47,124 nt of DNA from JADKIH01 sp031417555 (GTDB taxonomy: Bacteria > Bacteroidota > Bacteroidia > AKYH767-A > 2013-40CM-41-45). The stretch lies in NCBI GenBank assembly GCA_031417555.1, contig JANOVV010000103.1:1-47124 (forward strand), given 5' to 3'. Shown in pieces: positions 1 through 8,651 of this stretch. The number at the start of each line of letters is the position of its first letter. The stretch's first letter is position 1. The position numbers were made by a program, and so were the translations under genes. A model generated the notes under the pieces. That model was not told the DNA's origin, ran no database searches, and was given only the letters and a program-made list of their open reading frames with translations.

Positions 1-56
1 AAAAACAAAACAAATTTAAGAACTGCATTGTTAATAAGTGACATGGTCGTGACAAA

Positions 57-202
57 CTTAGTACAAAGTACTAAGTTCAAAGTACTAAGTAGTTTCCACT
101 AGATTTTCATCTTATACTTTGATTTGAACTGTAAGGTTATAGAGTAGATTTTCTTCGATAAATGGACAGCGACTTTGTTCTTTGTACTTAAGACTTTGTA
201 CT
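57..202. repeat. Two opposed heptad-repeat tracts
   Basis: Positions 60-92 read as consecutive 7-mers AGTACAA, AGTACTA, AGTTCAA, AGTACTA, AGTAG. On the minus strand 202-172 reads AGTACAA, AGTCTTA, AGTACAA, AGAACAA, AGT, so a second tract of the same type lies in inverted orientation about 80 bases away. The first tract also holds a perfect palindrome: CTTAGTAC (57-64), AAA, GTACTAAG (68-75). The remainder of 1-214 shows no gene; it lies downstream of the arginase-like gene, which ends at 215. Confidence 0.7.
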
Positions 203-214
203 ATTTCCGATCCA

Positions 215-1384
215 TCACGAAATTTTCTGAAACGCCTGCCACCATCTTTCCGGCATCTCTTCCTTCAAAGCTGTCTCATAATCTTTATAAGAACAGGGAA
301 CTAAATGATGGCGCTCATATTTTATTTTGTTCGAGTGATATGGGACTTCCATCCACCAGCGTTCACTCTTATTACTTTTATAAAAAACAATTTCCTGTTC
401 ATCTTTCTTAATTGGCACACTATATTTGATAAAACCAGTTTTACTTTTCAAAGGAATATCTTTTTTTCGGTTATAATAACCATCGATAAGATACCATATC
501 ATTTGAGCTGCAAGATGTGAGGTCTGATCATGATTGTCATATAGTGGATTGATTTCATAAATTCCAAAACTTGATAATTTATCGCTCATCCCTGCATAAC
601 GAACAATACGACATGCTTCTTCCCCATAAAATCCATTGGGTGTTGCATTTCCATTTCCGGGAGCATCACTTTGTCGGATAGCAGTAATATCAAATGACAT
701 TATATCTGCATTTCGTACGATCGGCTCTACTTCTTCCATATCCTGCCGAACCTGACCCAGTCTGTATGCATCAAAAAACAAACGATTCATCAGCTCTATT
801 TGTTCATTGCCTACAAAATAGGTTTGATAACCTATGTTGCTGAAATTAAAAAGAAAGTTTGGCTCATGTAAAACTATTTTTCCAAGAAATGAAAATGAAT
901 TTATAGGCTGATCGCTGGTTCCGAGATCGAAAGAAGAATCTACAGAAACGATGTTCACCGTCTCTTCCATTTTTTGGTATGCAATATATTGAGCGTAAGT
1001 TAGGTCCTGGCTTCCTCCAAGAATAATCGGAAGAATTTTTAATTTAATCAATTCAACCAAAATCGCTGAAACCGCAGAATAGGTATCCTGAAGAGTTTCA
1101 CCTAATTTAAGATTTCCAAGATCAAGAATTTTATATGGATAACCTGAAATTTTTAACTCATATAATTTTTCACGAATGATATCAGGGGCACGACAAGAAC
1201 CATCATTACGAACAGCTCCACGGTCTTCACCAACGCCAATAATTGCTAAATTATATCCTTCCAGTTCTGGAAAATTTTCAGCTTTGGTAAATTTGGTAAT
1301 TACATGACCGAAGGCGTTTTTCTGATTTCCGTATTGATCAAATTTTAATGGATCAAGCGGTTCCATAAAAACAGAAATATCCAT
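215..1384 (-). CDS. Arginase-fold protein (formimidoylglutamase-like), degenerate metal site
   Basis: 389 aa, ATG start, 25 nt downstream of topA on the same strand, so probably co-transcribed with it. The fold is that of the ureohydrolase (arginase/agmatinase/formimidoylglutamase) family, and Bacteroidota proteins of this kind are usually labelled formimidoylglutamase. The three family motifs are recognisable but damaged. GGDHS reads GGSQDLT (123-129), so its His is Gln126. DAHxD reads DSSFD (149-153), so its His is Ser151. SxDxDxxDP reads SFDITAIRQSDAPG (230-243), with Asp232 kept and the next Asp replaced by Thr234. Three of the six usual manganese ligands are therefore missing, and ordinary amidinohydrolase activity is doubtful. 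No hut genes are nearby. I infer a non-catalytic or altered role. Confidence 0.8.
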   Translation of the reverse strand: MDISVFMEPLDPLKFDQYGNQKNAFGHVITKFTKAENFPELEGYNLAIIGVGEDRGAVRNDGSCRAPDIIREKLYELKISGYPYKILDLGNLKLGETLQDTYSAVSAILVELIKLKILPIILGGSQDLTYAQYIAYQKMEETVNIVSVDSSFDLGTSDQPINSFSFLGKIVLHEPNFLFNFSNIGYQTYFVGNEQIELMNRLFFDAYRLGQVRQDMEEVEPIVRNADIMSFDITAIRQSDAPGNGNATPNGFYGEEACRIVRYAGMSDKLSSFGIYEINPLYDNHDQTSHLAAQMIWYLIDGYYNRKKDIPLKSKTGFIKYSVPIKKDEQEIVFYKSNKSERWWMEVPYHSNKIKYERHHLVPCSYKDYETALKEEMPERWWQAFQKIS

Positions 1385-1409
1385 CTCTTACAAATTAATT
1401 TTAAACAGA

Positions 1410-3740
1410 TTATTTTTTAACCTTGAAAGGCCGCTTTTTAAAAACGGCTTTTTTCTTTGTTGAAACAGGAGTTTTCTCAGCCAGCTCATGAATTTCTGCC
1501 AGAGAATATGATTTCGGATCACGATCTTTTGGAATACGAATGTTACGGTCTTTGTAAGCGATGTACGGCCCCCATCGTCCATTCAATACCTGAATTTCTT
1601 TATCCTCATCAAAAGTCATTATGATTCTTTCGGCATTCGTTTTTCTTTTCTCCTCAATGAGTTCAACCGCACGTTCGAATGTCGTCGTATATGGATCGTC
1701 TTCTTTTTTAAGTGAAACAAAAAAATCATTTAACCTTACATACGGTCCAAATCTTCCGATGGCTACTGCTAAATCATGATCTTCATACTTACCAAGAATT
1801 CTGGGAAGTTTAAATAAGTCCATGGCTTCTTCGAAAGTTATCTGATCCAGTCGCTGATCACTTCGCAACTTGGCAAATCTGGGCTTCTCCGTTTCGTCTT
1901 GTGCACCAATCTGAGCCATCGGGCCAAATCTTCCTACACGAACAAGAAGTGTGTGCCCGGAAACCGGATCCTTACCTAATATTCTTTCACCGGAAACACG
2001 AACAGCTTCTTTTTCTGTTGTCTCAACAGTGGCATGAAAAGGCTTGTAAAATTCTTTTATCATTTTTTGCCATTTCAATTCACCATTGGCAATATCATCA
2101 AATTCTTTTTCTACGTATGCCGTAAAGTTGTAATCCAATATATCTTTGAAATTTGCTACGAGAAAATCATTTACTATCATTCCAATATCGGTTGGAAATA
2201 ATTTATTCTTTTCTGCTCCTGTAATTTCCGTTTTTTTCTCGTGAACGATTTTTCCTTTTACAATACTCATCACAGTATAAGCTCTCTCTTTTCCCATTCG
2301 TTCCTCTTTTAAAACATAGCCGCGTTTTTGAACAGTAGAAATGGTTGGAGCATAGGTAGACGGACGTCCAATGCCTAATTCCTCTAATTTTTTTACCAGA
2401 GATGCTTCCGTAAAACGAGCCGGCGGATAAGTGAAGCGCTCTGTTGCTGTAGCTTCATTTAATTTAAGTTTGTCGCCTTTCTTCATAGCAGGCAATAACC
2501 CCTCTTGTTCTTCCGGCGCTTCATCATCGGTACTTTCCATATATACTTTCAGAAATCCATCAAAACGGATTACTTCTCCGGTTGCTACAAAATCTTCTTT
2601 CGTTTTTGAAGAGGAAATGGTTATTACTGTCTTTTCTAAAATTGCATTCGACATTTGCGAGGCAATTGTCCGCTTCCAGATTAGGTTATAAAGTTTTTGT
2701 TCACGAGGATCGTTTCCTGCTTCATCTACAGCAAAATCAGTCGGACGAATCGCTTCGTGAGCTTCCTGTGCTGATGCACTTTTTGTTTTATATTGTTGTA
2801 TCTCCAGATATTTCTCGCCATAATTTTTGAGAATAGTTTTTTTCGCCATATCTAAAGCATCCTGCGATAGATTAACGGAATCAGTTCTCATATAACTTAT
2901 TTTACCGCTCTCATATAATTTCTGAGCAAGCACCATCGTTTGAGCTACACTATAGCCTAATTTTCGTGAGGCCTCCTGTTGAAGAGTAGATGTCGTAAAT
3001 GGCGCCGATGGGGAACGTTTGCCCGGCTTTACTTCTAAATTCTTTACACCGAAATCTGCTCCGATACAATCTTTAAGAAATTTCTCAGCTTCTTCTTCGG
3101 TTGTATATTTCTTAGGAACTTCCGCTTTAAAAGTTTTTCCTCCTACTTCAAAAATACCTACAACTTTAAAAGCAGCTGTAATTTTAAAAACATCAATTTC
3201 TCTTTCACGTTCTACTATGAGTCGAACGGCAACCGATTGTACACGCCCGGCAGATAATTGTGGTTTTATTTTTTTCCATAAGACCGGTGAAAGTTCAAAC
3301 CCAACAAGACGATCAAGAATTCGTCGTGCCTGTTGAGCATCGACAAGATTCTTATCAATCTTTCTCGGATTTTTTATCGCTTCGGTAATTGCTTTTTTTG
3401 TGATCTCATGAAAAACAATTCTTCTTGTATCAGCTTCTTTCAAGTTTAGTGTTTCAAACAGGTGCCATGAAATTGCCTCTCCTTCACGGTCCTCATCCGT
3501 TGCCAGCCAAACAACTTCTGCTTTCTTGGTTAACTTTTTTAGTTCCTGAATTACGGCTTCTTTATCAGGTGAAACCTCATAGACAGGTTCGAAGTTTTTT
3601 TCAACTTTTATACCCATACCACTCTTGACCAGATCACGAACATGTCCGTAACTAGATCGTACTACATAGTCTTTTCCTAAGTATCCTTCAATAGTTTTCG
3701 CCTTAGCAGGCGACTCAACAATCACTAAGTTTTTTGCCAT
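1410..3740 (-). CDS. topA: DNA topoisomerase I (type IA)
   Basis: 776 aa. Relaxes negatively supercoiled DNA by cutting one strand through a tyrosine-DNA bond. The Toprim domain opens the protein (KNLVIVESPAKAKTIEGYLG, residues 3-22) and carries the acidic triad in TDEDREGEA (81-89). The active-site tyrosine is Y283 in ISYMRTDS. The C-terminal part holds three Toprim C-terminal repeats, recognisable as GRFGP, GRFGPYV and GRWGPYIAY, and ends in a Lys/Arg-rich tail. The four-cysteine zinc ribbons of the E. coli enzyme are absent. ATG start at 3740, divergent from miaB; the arginase-like gene follows after 25 nt. Confidence 0.97.
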   Translation of the reverse strand: MAKNLVIVESPAKAKTIEGYLGKDYVVRSSYGHVRDLVKSGMGIKVEKNFEPVYEVSPDKEAVIQELKKLTKKAEVVWLATDEDREGEAISWHLFETLNLKEADTRRIVFHEITKKAITEAIKNPRKIDKNLVDAQQARRILDRLVGFELSPVLWKKIKPQLSAGRVQSVAVRLIVEREREIDVFKITAAFKVVGIFEVGGKTFKAEVPKKYTTEEEAEKFLKDCIGADFGVKNLEVKPGKRSPSAPFTTSTLQQEASRKLGYSVAQTMVLAQKLYESGKISYMRTDSVNLSQDALDMAKKTILKNYGEKYLEIQQYKTKSASAQEAHEAIRPTDFAVDEAGNDPREQKLYNLIWKRTIASQMSNAILEKTVITISSSKTKEDFVATGEVIRFDGFLKVYMESTDDEAPEEQEGLLPAMKKGDKLKLNEATATERFTYPPARFTEASLVKKLEELGIGRPSTYAPTISTVQKRGYVLKEERMGKERAYTVMSIVKGKIVHEKKTEITGAEKNKLFPTDIGMIVNDFLVANFKDILDYNFTAYVEKEFDDIANGELKWQKMIKEFYKPFHATVETTEKEAVRVSGERILGKDPVSGHTLLVRVGRFGPMAQIGAQDETEKPRFAKLRSDQRLDQITFEEAMDLFKLPRILGKYEDHDLAVAIGRFGPYVRLNDFFVSLKKEDDPYTTTFERAVELIEEKRKTNAERIIMTFDEDKEIQVLNGRWGPYIAYKDRNIRIPKDRDPKSYSLAEIHELAEKTPVSTKKKAVFKKRPFKVKK

Positions 3741-3805
3741 AAATTATTTTTCGTCCGAGCACAAATAAAAGCATTTTATTTTTTATCGTAATTTTTTAAA
3801 AAAAC

Positions 3806-3860
3806 AGCATTTATTTTCAATGCTTTATTCTTTTTAACCATCAGATAGTTAAGCAACTAT
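3806..3860. other. Hairpins in the topA-miaB divergent region
   Basis: Two short perfect inverted repeats lie between the divergent genes: AGCATT (3806-3811) with AATGCT (3819-3824), loop 7; and ATAGTT (3845-3850) with AACTAT (3855-3860), loop AAGC. They could be part of leaders or weak operators. Both are short enough in AT-rich DNA to be chance. Confidence 0.3.
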
Positions 3861-3906
3861 AAATTTTGCTCCATTTAATGTGTCGCAATGTACGCTAAAT
3901 GCCATC

Positions 3907-3937
3907 TTGTCACCTTTAAGGTAAAAACTTATCTTTG
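3907..3937 (+). promoter_or_regulatory. Bacteroidota-type promoter of miaB
   Basis: TTG at 3907-3909, 20-nt spacer, TATCTTTG at 3930-3937, matching the -33/-7 consensus TTG...TAnnTTTG of the Bacteroidota primary sigma factor. Transcription would start near 3943-3945, about ten bases before the ATG at 3954. This decides the miaB start: an upstream in-frame ATG at 3888 lies before the promoter. Confidence 0.65.
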
Positions 3938-3953
3938 CGATAAAATCAGAAAG

Positions 3954-5438
3954 ATGCTTTCCGAAGTAGAATTGAAGACACCTGCAGAAACTCAAAAGGA
4001 GCAAGACTTGTCCATTGAAAAAACCGAAAAAGTGATTAAAAAATTATTTTTGGAAAGCTATGGTTGCGCGATGAATTTTGCTGATAGTGAGATAATTGCG
4101 TCGATTATGAAGGACAATGGGTATCAAACCACGGATAATGAAGAGGACGCTGATTTGATTTTTTTAAATACCTGTGCAATCCGGGATAATGCAGAATTAA
4201 AAATCTGGGCAAGGCTTAAATCGTTCCGTCAAACAAAAAGAAAAAATCCTGATTTACTTATTGGTGTTCTTGGTTGTATGGCTGAGCGGTTAAAAACAAA
4301 ACTTCTTGAACAGGAAAAGCTTGTTGATATTGTTGTTGGTCCGGATTCTTACCGTGACCTTCCGAATCTTGTTCAACGTGCAGAAAGCGGACAGAAAGCT
4401 GTAAATGTTTTACTTTCAAGAGAAGAAACCTATGCAGAGATTAGTCCTGTAAGACTTGGCACCAATGGTATTTCTGCATTTATTTCTATCATGCGAGGTT
4501 GTGATAATATGTGTTCCTTTTGTGTGGTGCCATTTACACGTGGTCGGGAAAGAAGCCGGGATCCTGAATCTATATTAAATGAAATACGAATTCTGATTGA
4601 AGAAGGCTATAAAGACATAACGCTTCTTGGGCAAAATGTAGATTCATATTTTTGGTCAGGCGGCGGTTTGAAAAAAGATTTACCGGAGCATATTGTTCAG
4701 AATGCTTTGGAACATAAATTACCGGAAGAGGAGCAGAAAAAATTTGTAACATTTGCTGATCTTCTCGAGAAAGTAGCGGTGTTAAATGAAAATCTACGGA
4801 TTCGTTTTTCAACATCTAATCCAAGAGATATGACCGATGCTGTACTTCATGTTATGGCCAGGCATGAAAATATTTGCAAGTATGTTCATCTTCCTGTTCA
4901 ATCCGGTAACACACGGATTCTGGAAAAAATGAACAGAGGTTATACACGTGAATATTACATGGAGAGAATAAATGCAATTCGAAGAATTTTACCTGAGGCA
5001 GGAATATCATCTGATATTATTACAGGTTTTTGTTCAGAAACAGAGGAAGAGCATCAGGACACATTGAGCATGATGGAATGGGCGGGGTATGATTATTCTT
5101 ATATGTTTAAATATTCCCAACGTCCGGGAACTGCTGCCGAAAAAAAATTCGCTGACGATATTCCTGAAGAAATAAAAGCACGGAGATTGAATGATATTAT
5201 TACGGTGCAAGCGAAGTTATCGCATGAAAGCAATAAAAAAGATTTAGGAAAAACGTTTAAAGTTTTAGCAGAAGCGGTTTCTAAACGATCAGAAATACAT
5301 CTTTCGGGGAGGTCATCACACAATAAAGTTGTAATTTTTCCAAAAGGAAATTACAAACCCGGAGATTATGTACTTGTTAAAATAACCGACTGCACACCAG
5401 CGACATTATTAGGAGAAGCTTCCTCTAAAAACCTTTAA
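3954..5438 (+). CDS. miaB: tRNA-2-methylthio-N6-dimethylallyladenosine synthase
   Basis: 494 aa from the ATG at 3954. Radical-SAM methylthiotransferase that adds a methylthio group to i6A37 in tRNAs reading UNN codons. The N-terminal UPF0004 domain has its three cluster cysteines at C38 (SYGC), C74 (NTC) and C108 (LGC). The radical-SAM cluster motif CxxxCxxC is C183, C187, C190 (RGCDNMCSFC). A TRAM domain closes the protein (about 425-487). An in-frame ATG at 3888 would add 22 residues, but it lies upstream of the predicted promoter and the extra residues do not resemble the family. Divergent from topA. Confidence 0.95.
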   Translation: MLSEVELKTPAETQKEQDLSIEKTEKVIKKLFLESYGCAMNFADSEIIASIMKDNGYQTTDNEEDADLIFLNTCAIRDNAELKIWARLKSFRQTKRKNPDLLIGVLGCMAERLKTKLLEQEKLVDIVVGPDSYRDLPNLVQRAESGQKAVNVLLSREETYAEISPVRLGTNGISAFISIMRGCDNMCSFCVVPFTRGRERSRDPESILNEIRILIEEGYKDITLLGQNVDSYFWSGGGLKKDLPEHIVQNALEHKLPEEEQKKFVTFADLLEKVAVLNENLRIRFSTSNPRDMTDAVLHVMARHENICKYVHLPVQSGNTRILEKMNRGYTREYYMERINAIRRILPEAGISSDIITGFCSETEEEHQDTLSMMEWAGYDYSYMFKYSQRPGTAAEKKFADDIPEEIKARRLNDIITVQAKLSHESNKKDLGKTFKVLAEAVSKRSEIHLSGRSSHNKVVIFPKGNYKPGDYVLVKITDCTPATLLGEASSKNL

Positions 5439-5484
5439 GTAAAAACCATCAAATAGCTAATCCTATACTTGATACTAATAAAAA

Positions 5485-6720
5485 ATGACCATCCAGGAAA
5501 TAAAAGCACGATTTGGAATAATTGGAAATTCACCGTTACTAGAGCATGCAATCAATGTTGCCCGGCAAGTAGCCGCGACTGAAATATCTGTTTTGATTTC
5601 GGGTGAAAGTGGTGTGGGAAAAGAAGTTTTTCCACAAATCATTCATCAGCTTAGTCCGAGAAAACATGGCCCTTATATAGCCGTAAACTGTGGAGCAATT
5701 CCTGAAGGAACGATAGACTCTGAATTATTCGGCCATGAAAAAGGTTCTTTTACCGGAGCACATGAAGCAAGAAAGGGATATTTTGAAGTGAGCGATGGGG
5801 GAACTATTTTTCTTGATGAAGTTGGAGAATTACCACTTAATACACAAGTCCGTTTACTTAGGGTGCTTGAAACGGGAGAGTTTATAAAAGTCGGCTCATC
5901 CAAAGTTCAAAAAACGAACGTCCGTGTTGTTGCTGCAACCAATGTAGATTTGCTTTTGGCCATTGAACATGGTAGATTCAGAGAAGATCTTTATTATCGC
6001 TTGAATACAGTTCCTATTCGTATTCCTCCATTGAGAGATCGGCAAGAAGACATCCATCTTATTTTTAGAAAATTTGCGAATGATTTTGCTGAGCGTTACA
6101 GAGTTCCGGCACTCTCACTTCAATCCGAAGCCCAAAAAATACTTATCGAATACCGCTGGCCGGGCAATATAAGACAGTTGAAAAATATCACCGAACAAAT
6201 GTCGATTCTGGAAAAAAACCGGGAAGTAACACTAGAGACATTATTTAACTATCTTCCTCCTGAACCATTAAATAATTTACCGGTACTTTTAAAAGGTGAA
6301 AATAAAAAAGGAAGTGAATTTATGGAGCGGGAACTTTTGTATAAAGTTTTATTTGATATGAAGAAAGATATGAATGATATGAAAGGACTTATCAATGAAA
6401 TAATGCAAACCAATCCGAATGATCCGACCTGGCAAGAAAGAAAAACCCAATTAATAACCAGAGAAAATGATTTGTCTTCTTCAGATAAGACGGATAAAAA
6501 TATTACTATAAATCCTTCAGCCATTCAGTCGGGAGTAATTCTGTCACCGGTTCAATCACATGTTGAAGTTGAAGAATCCCTTTCATTATCAGATAAAGAA
6601 AAAGAATTTATTCAAAAAGCGCTTACAAAACATAAAGGACGAAGGAAACATGCTGCAAAAGAATTAGGGATTTCTGAGAGAACGCTGTATAGGAAAATGA
6701 ATGAGTATGGGTTGCATTAG
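5485..6720 (+). CDS. Orphan sigma-54-dependent activator (AAA+ / Fis HTH)
   Basis: 411 aa, ATG start. The protein begins directly with the sigma-54 interaction AAA+ domain and has no receiver, GAF or PAS domain, so it is either constitutive or controlled by a partner. Walker A GESGVGKE is at 40-47, the sigma-54 contact loop GSFTGA at 87-92 (Ser in place of the usual first Ala), Walker B TIFLDE at 107-112, arginine-finger region FREDLYYRL at 165-173 and sensor II WPGNIRQ at 215-221. A polar linker of about 110 residues contains a helix rich in Met, Asp and Lys (roughly 290-315) and leads to a Fis-type helix-turn-helix at about 370-411 (GRRKHAAKELGISERTLYRK). It follows miaB by 46 nt and precedes lptE. 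Its target genes cannot be read from the sequence. Confidence 0.9.
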   Translation: MTIQEIKARFGIIGNSPLLEHAINVARQVAATEISVLISGESGVGKEVFPQIIHQLSPRKHGPYIAVNCGAIPEGTIDSELFGHEKGSFTGAHEARKGYFEVSDGGTIFLDEVGELPLNTQVRLLRVLETGEFIKVGSSKVQKTNVRVVAATNVDLLLAIEHGRFREDLYYRLNTVPIRIPPLRDRQEDIHLIFRKFANDFAERYRVPALSLQSEAQKILIEYRWPGNIRQLKNITEQMSILEKNREVTLETLFNYLPPEPLNNLPVLLKGENKKGSEFMERELLYKVLFDMKKDMNDMKGLINEIMQTNPNDPTWQERKTQLITRENDLSSSDKTDKNITINPSAIQSGVILSPVQSHVEVEESLSLSDKEKEFIQKALTKHKGRRKHAAKELGISERTLYRKMNEYGLH

Positions 6721-6729
6721 TAAATGGGG

Positions 6730-6785
6730 TATCAAGTATCAAGTATCAAGTATCAAGTATCAAGTATCAAGTATCAAGTATCAAG
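6730..6785 (+). repeat. Perfect heptamer array (TATCAAG)8
   Basis: Eight uninterrupted copies of the 7-mer TATCAAG fill 56 of the 96 bases between the activator stop and the lptE start. The reverse complement, CTTGATA, recurs at 33250-33270 and once at 5468-5474. Perfect short tandem arrays like this can change length by replication slippage. Confidence 0.95.
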
Positions 6786-6816
6786 ATTTTAAAAAAAAAT
6801 ATTTAATTTGAAATTG

Positions 6817-7323
6817 ATGAAATATAAAATATATTTTTTCATTTTATTAGTTTTGTTTACGGCGGGTAGTTGTAAGGTAAATTATACAATGTCGGGGGCT
6901 TCGATAGCGCCGGATGTAAAGACAATATCAATAAAATATTTCACCAAAACTTCTTCTTTAGGACCCGTTTCTTTAAGTCAGGAATTTACTGAGCTATTAA
7001 AAGAAAAATTTCTAACGCAGACTAAACTAACAATTACTAATGGGATTGCTGATCTCATACTTGAGGGTTCTATATCGGCATACACCATAACACCTCAAGC
7101 AATACAGGCAAATGAAACTGCTGCAACCAATCGTCTTTCAATTACTGTAAATGTAAAATTTACAAATCTTAAGGACGAGAAACAGAATTATGAAACAGCT
7201 TTTACCCGTTTTGCTGAATATCCGAGTTCGCAAAATATTAATACAATTGAAGACAAGCTCGTCTTAGAAATAAATGATCAACTTGTTGAAGATATTTTTA
7301 ATAAATCTGTTATAAACTGGTAA
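6817..7323 (+). CDS. lptE: LptE-like LPS assembly lipoprotein
   Basis: 168 aa from the ATG at 6817; a TTG three codons upstream (6808) is less likely. The lipoprotein signal peptide ends in LFTAGSC with the lipidated Cys at 19. The body is a small alpha/beta protein with motifs of Bacteroidota LptE (NYTMSGASI, the segment KTISIKYF, and a C-terminal LVEDIFNKSVINW). LptE plugs the LptD barrel that inserts LPS into the outer leaflet of the outer membrane. Its TAA overlaps the next ATG (TAATG), so translation is coupled to the TPR protein. The heptamer array lies just upstream. Confidence 0.85.
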   Translation: MKYKIYFFILLVLFTAGSCKVNYTMSGASIAPDVKTISIKYFTKTSSLGPVSLSQEFTELLKEKFLTQTKLTITNGIADLILEGSISAYTITPQAIQANETAATNRLSITVNVKFTNLKDEKQNYETAFTRFAEYPSSQNINTIEDKLVLEINDQLVEDIFNKSVINW

Positions 7324-8651
7324 TGGATTACAATCAATTCATGAAAATAATGGGGCAGGAAGAGGAATCCATAAAGGAATCAATCGGAACTTTGCAGGAA
7401 TTTGTAAATGAATTTCCATATTTTCAGAGTGCGCATGCACTGCTTGCCAAATCAATGCATGTGCATCAGCATGTACGTTTTGAAAAACAATTAAAAATCG
7501 CATCTGCTTATGCCGGTGATAGAAAATCTTTGTATGATTTAATACATTCAAAAAAATCAAAATCGGTACATGAAAAAACGGCGCCAATTGATTCTCCATT
7601 TATTTCTCCTTTGATTCCCGAAATTGATGCAAGTGAAAATAAATTTGAAGAAGAATTAAATAAAACTGTTTTAGATGCTTCAGAGGAAGAAATAGAAATT
7701 GAAATTGAATTTCCATTTGTAAATCATTCTTCAGAAAATAAGCAAGATGATTCCAAACAAAACGAAATTGAAGAAAGAATAGAAAATGATTTTGAAATTT
7801 CGGCAGAAGACCCGCATGATATAATTAGAAAAAGACTTATTGAAATACTAGGATTGAAAGACGATGAAAAGGAAGAATCTATTCCTGAAAAATTTATTGT
7901 TGAAACAAAAATAGAATCTCTTCCTGCTTTAGAGGAGACACAAATAATTCCAGTTAATTTAAATGAAGGGAACAATTCAGAAAAATCAGAGGTTATTCAG
8001 GAAACTTTAAAACCTAAAGATGAATTCGAGCAATTATTTGATGAATCGAATAAAGCGGTAGATTTTATACAAAAAGCAGAAATTGAATATGCTCTGGAAT
8101 CCACATTGATACAGTCTCTCGAAAAATTACCAATAATTGAAAATGTTAAACACAAAGAAAAACAAGAGTTTTTTAAGGATGAAAAAAAGAGTCATTCCTT
8201 TTACGACTGGTTAAAAATTAAAACAACAGAAGGATACGGCCGAATTGAAGAAGTTCATGCCACTCAAACAGAAGAGATAAGCACAGAAACTGAAAATAAT
8301 AAGGTAGAAGAAATGATAGAATCCGGGACATTAACCGAGGAGGTTGATGAAAAAAAATCGGGAGAAATAAGCCTTTTAATTGACCGTTTTATTGAGACAT
8401 CCCCTAAAATAATTCCATCAAAGGCTGAGTTTTACTCACCTGCAAATCAGGCTAAAAAGAGCATAACTGAAGACGAAGACCTTGTTTCTGAAACTCTTGC
8501 AAAAATTTATCATCAGCAAGGAAACTTATTAAAAGCACGTTCTTCTTATCTAAAATTAAGCTTGTTATTTCCCGAAAAATTGGCTTACTTTGCCGCCCTT
8601 ATTTCCGAATTGGATAAGGCAATTAATAATCAGGATAAACAGGATTTATAA
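7323..8651 (+). CDS. Conserved Bacteroidota protein with C-terminal TPR-like motif
   Basis: 442 aa, ATG overlapping the lptE stop and its own TAA overlapping the secG ATG, so the three genes form a translationally coupled unit. No signal peptide, so probably cytoplasmic. The N-terminal 70 residues form a helical domain (FVNEFPYFQSAHALLAKS, then LKIASAYAGDRKSLYDLI). The middle, about 90-370, is low complexity and very acidic (Glu/Lys/Ile rich) and probably disordered. The C-terminus, about 385-430, resembles one TPR hairpin (SETLAKIYHQQGNLLKARSSYLKLSLLFPEK). I recognise the architecture as recurrent in Bacteroidota but know of no function. The coupling to lptE and secG suggests envelope or export work, which is inference. 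Confidence 0.85.
   Translation: MDYNQFMKIMGQEEESIKESIGTLQEFVNEFPYFQSAHALLAKSMHVHQHVRFEKQLKIASAYAGDRKSLYDLIHSKKSKSVHEKTAPIDSPFISPLIPEIDASENKFEEELNKTVLDASEEEIEIEIEFPFVNHSSENKQDDSKQNEIEERIENDFEISAEDPHDIIRKRLIEILGLKDDEKEESIPEKFIVETKIESLPALEETQIIPVNLNEGNNSEKSEVIQETLKPKDEFEQLFDESNKAVDFIQKAEIEYALESTLIQSLEKLPIIENVKHKEKQEFFKDEKKSHSFYDWLKIKTTEGYGRIEEVHATQTEEISTETENNKVEEMIESGTLTEEVDEKKSGEISLLIDRFIETSPKIIPSKAEFYSPANQAKKSITEDEDLVSETLAKIYHQQGNLLKARSSYLKLSLLFPEKLAYFAALISELDKAINNQDKQDL

Noticed and set aside
1..214. Left-end sequence as an att site or tRNA remnant
   Set aside because: No tRNA-like fold, no integrase nearby; it is explained by heptad tracts.
3019..3336. 105-codon frame antisense to topA
   Set aside because: Complete shadow of a strongly conserved gene; no start signals and no recognisable protein.
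3888..3953. 22-residue N-terminal extension of MiaB
   Set aside because: It starts upstream of a good promoter (3907-3937) and does not resemble the family; ATG 3954 is preferred.
6730..6785. (TATCAAG)8 as a CRISPR-like array
   Set aside because: Seven-base units without spacers; no cas genes in the window.
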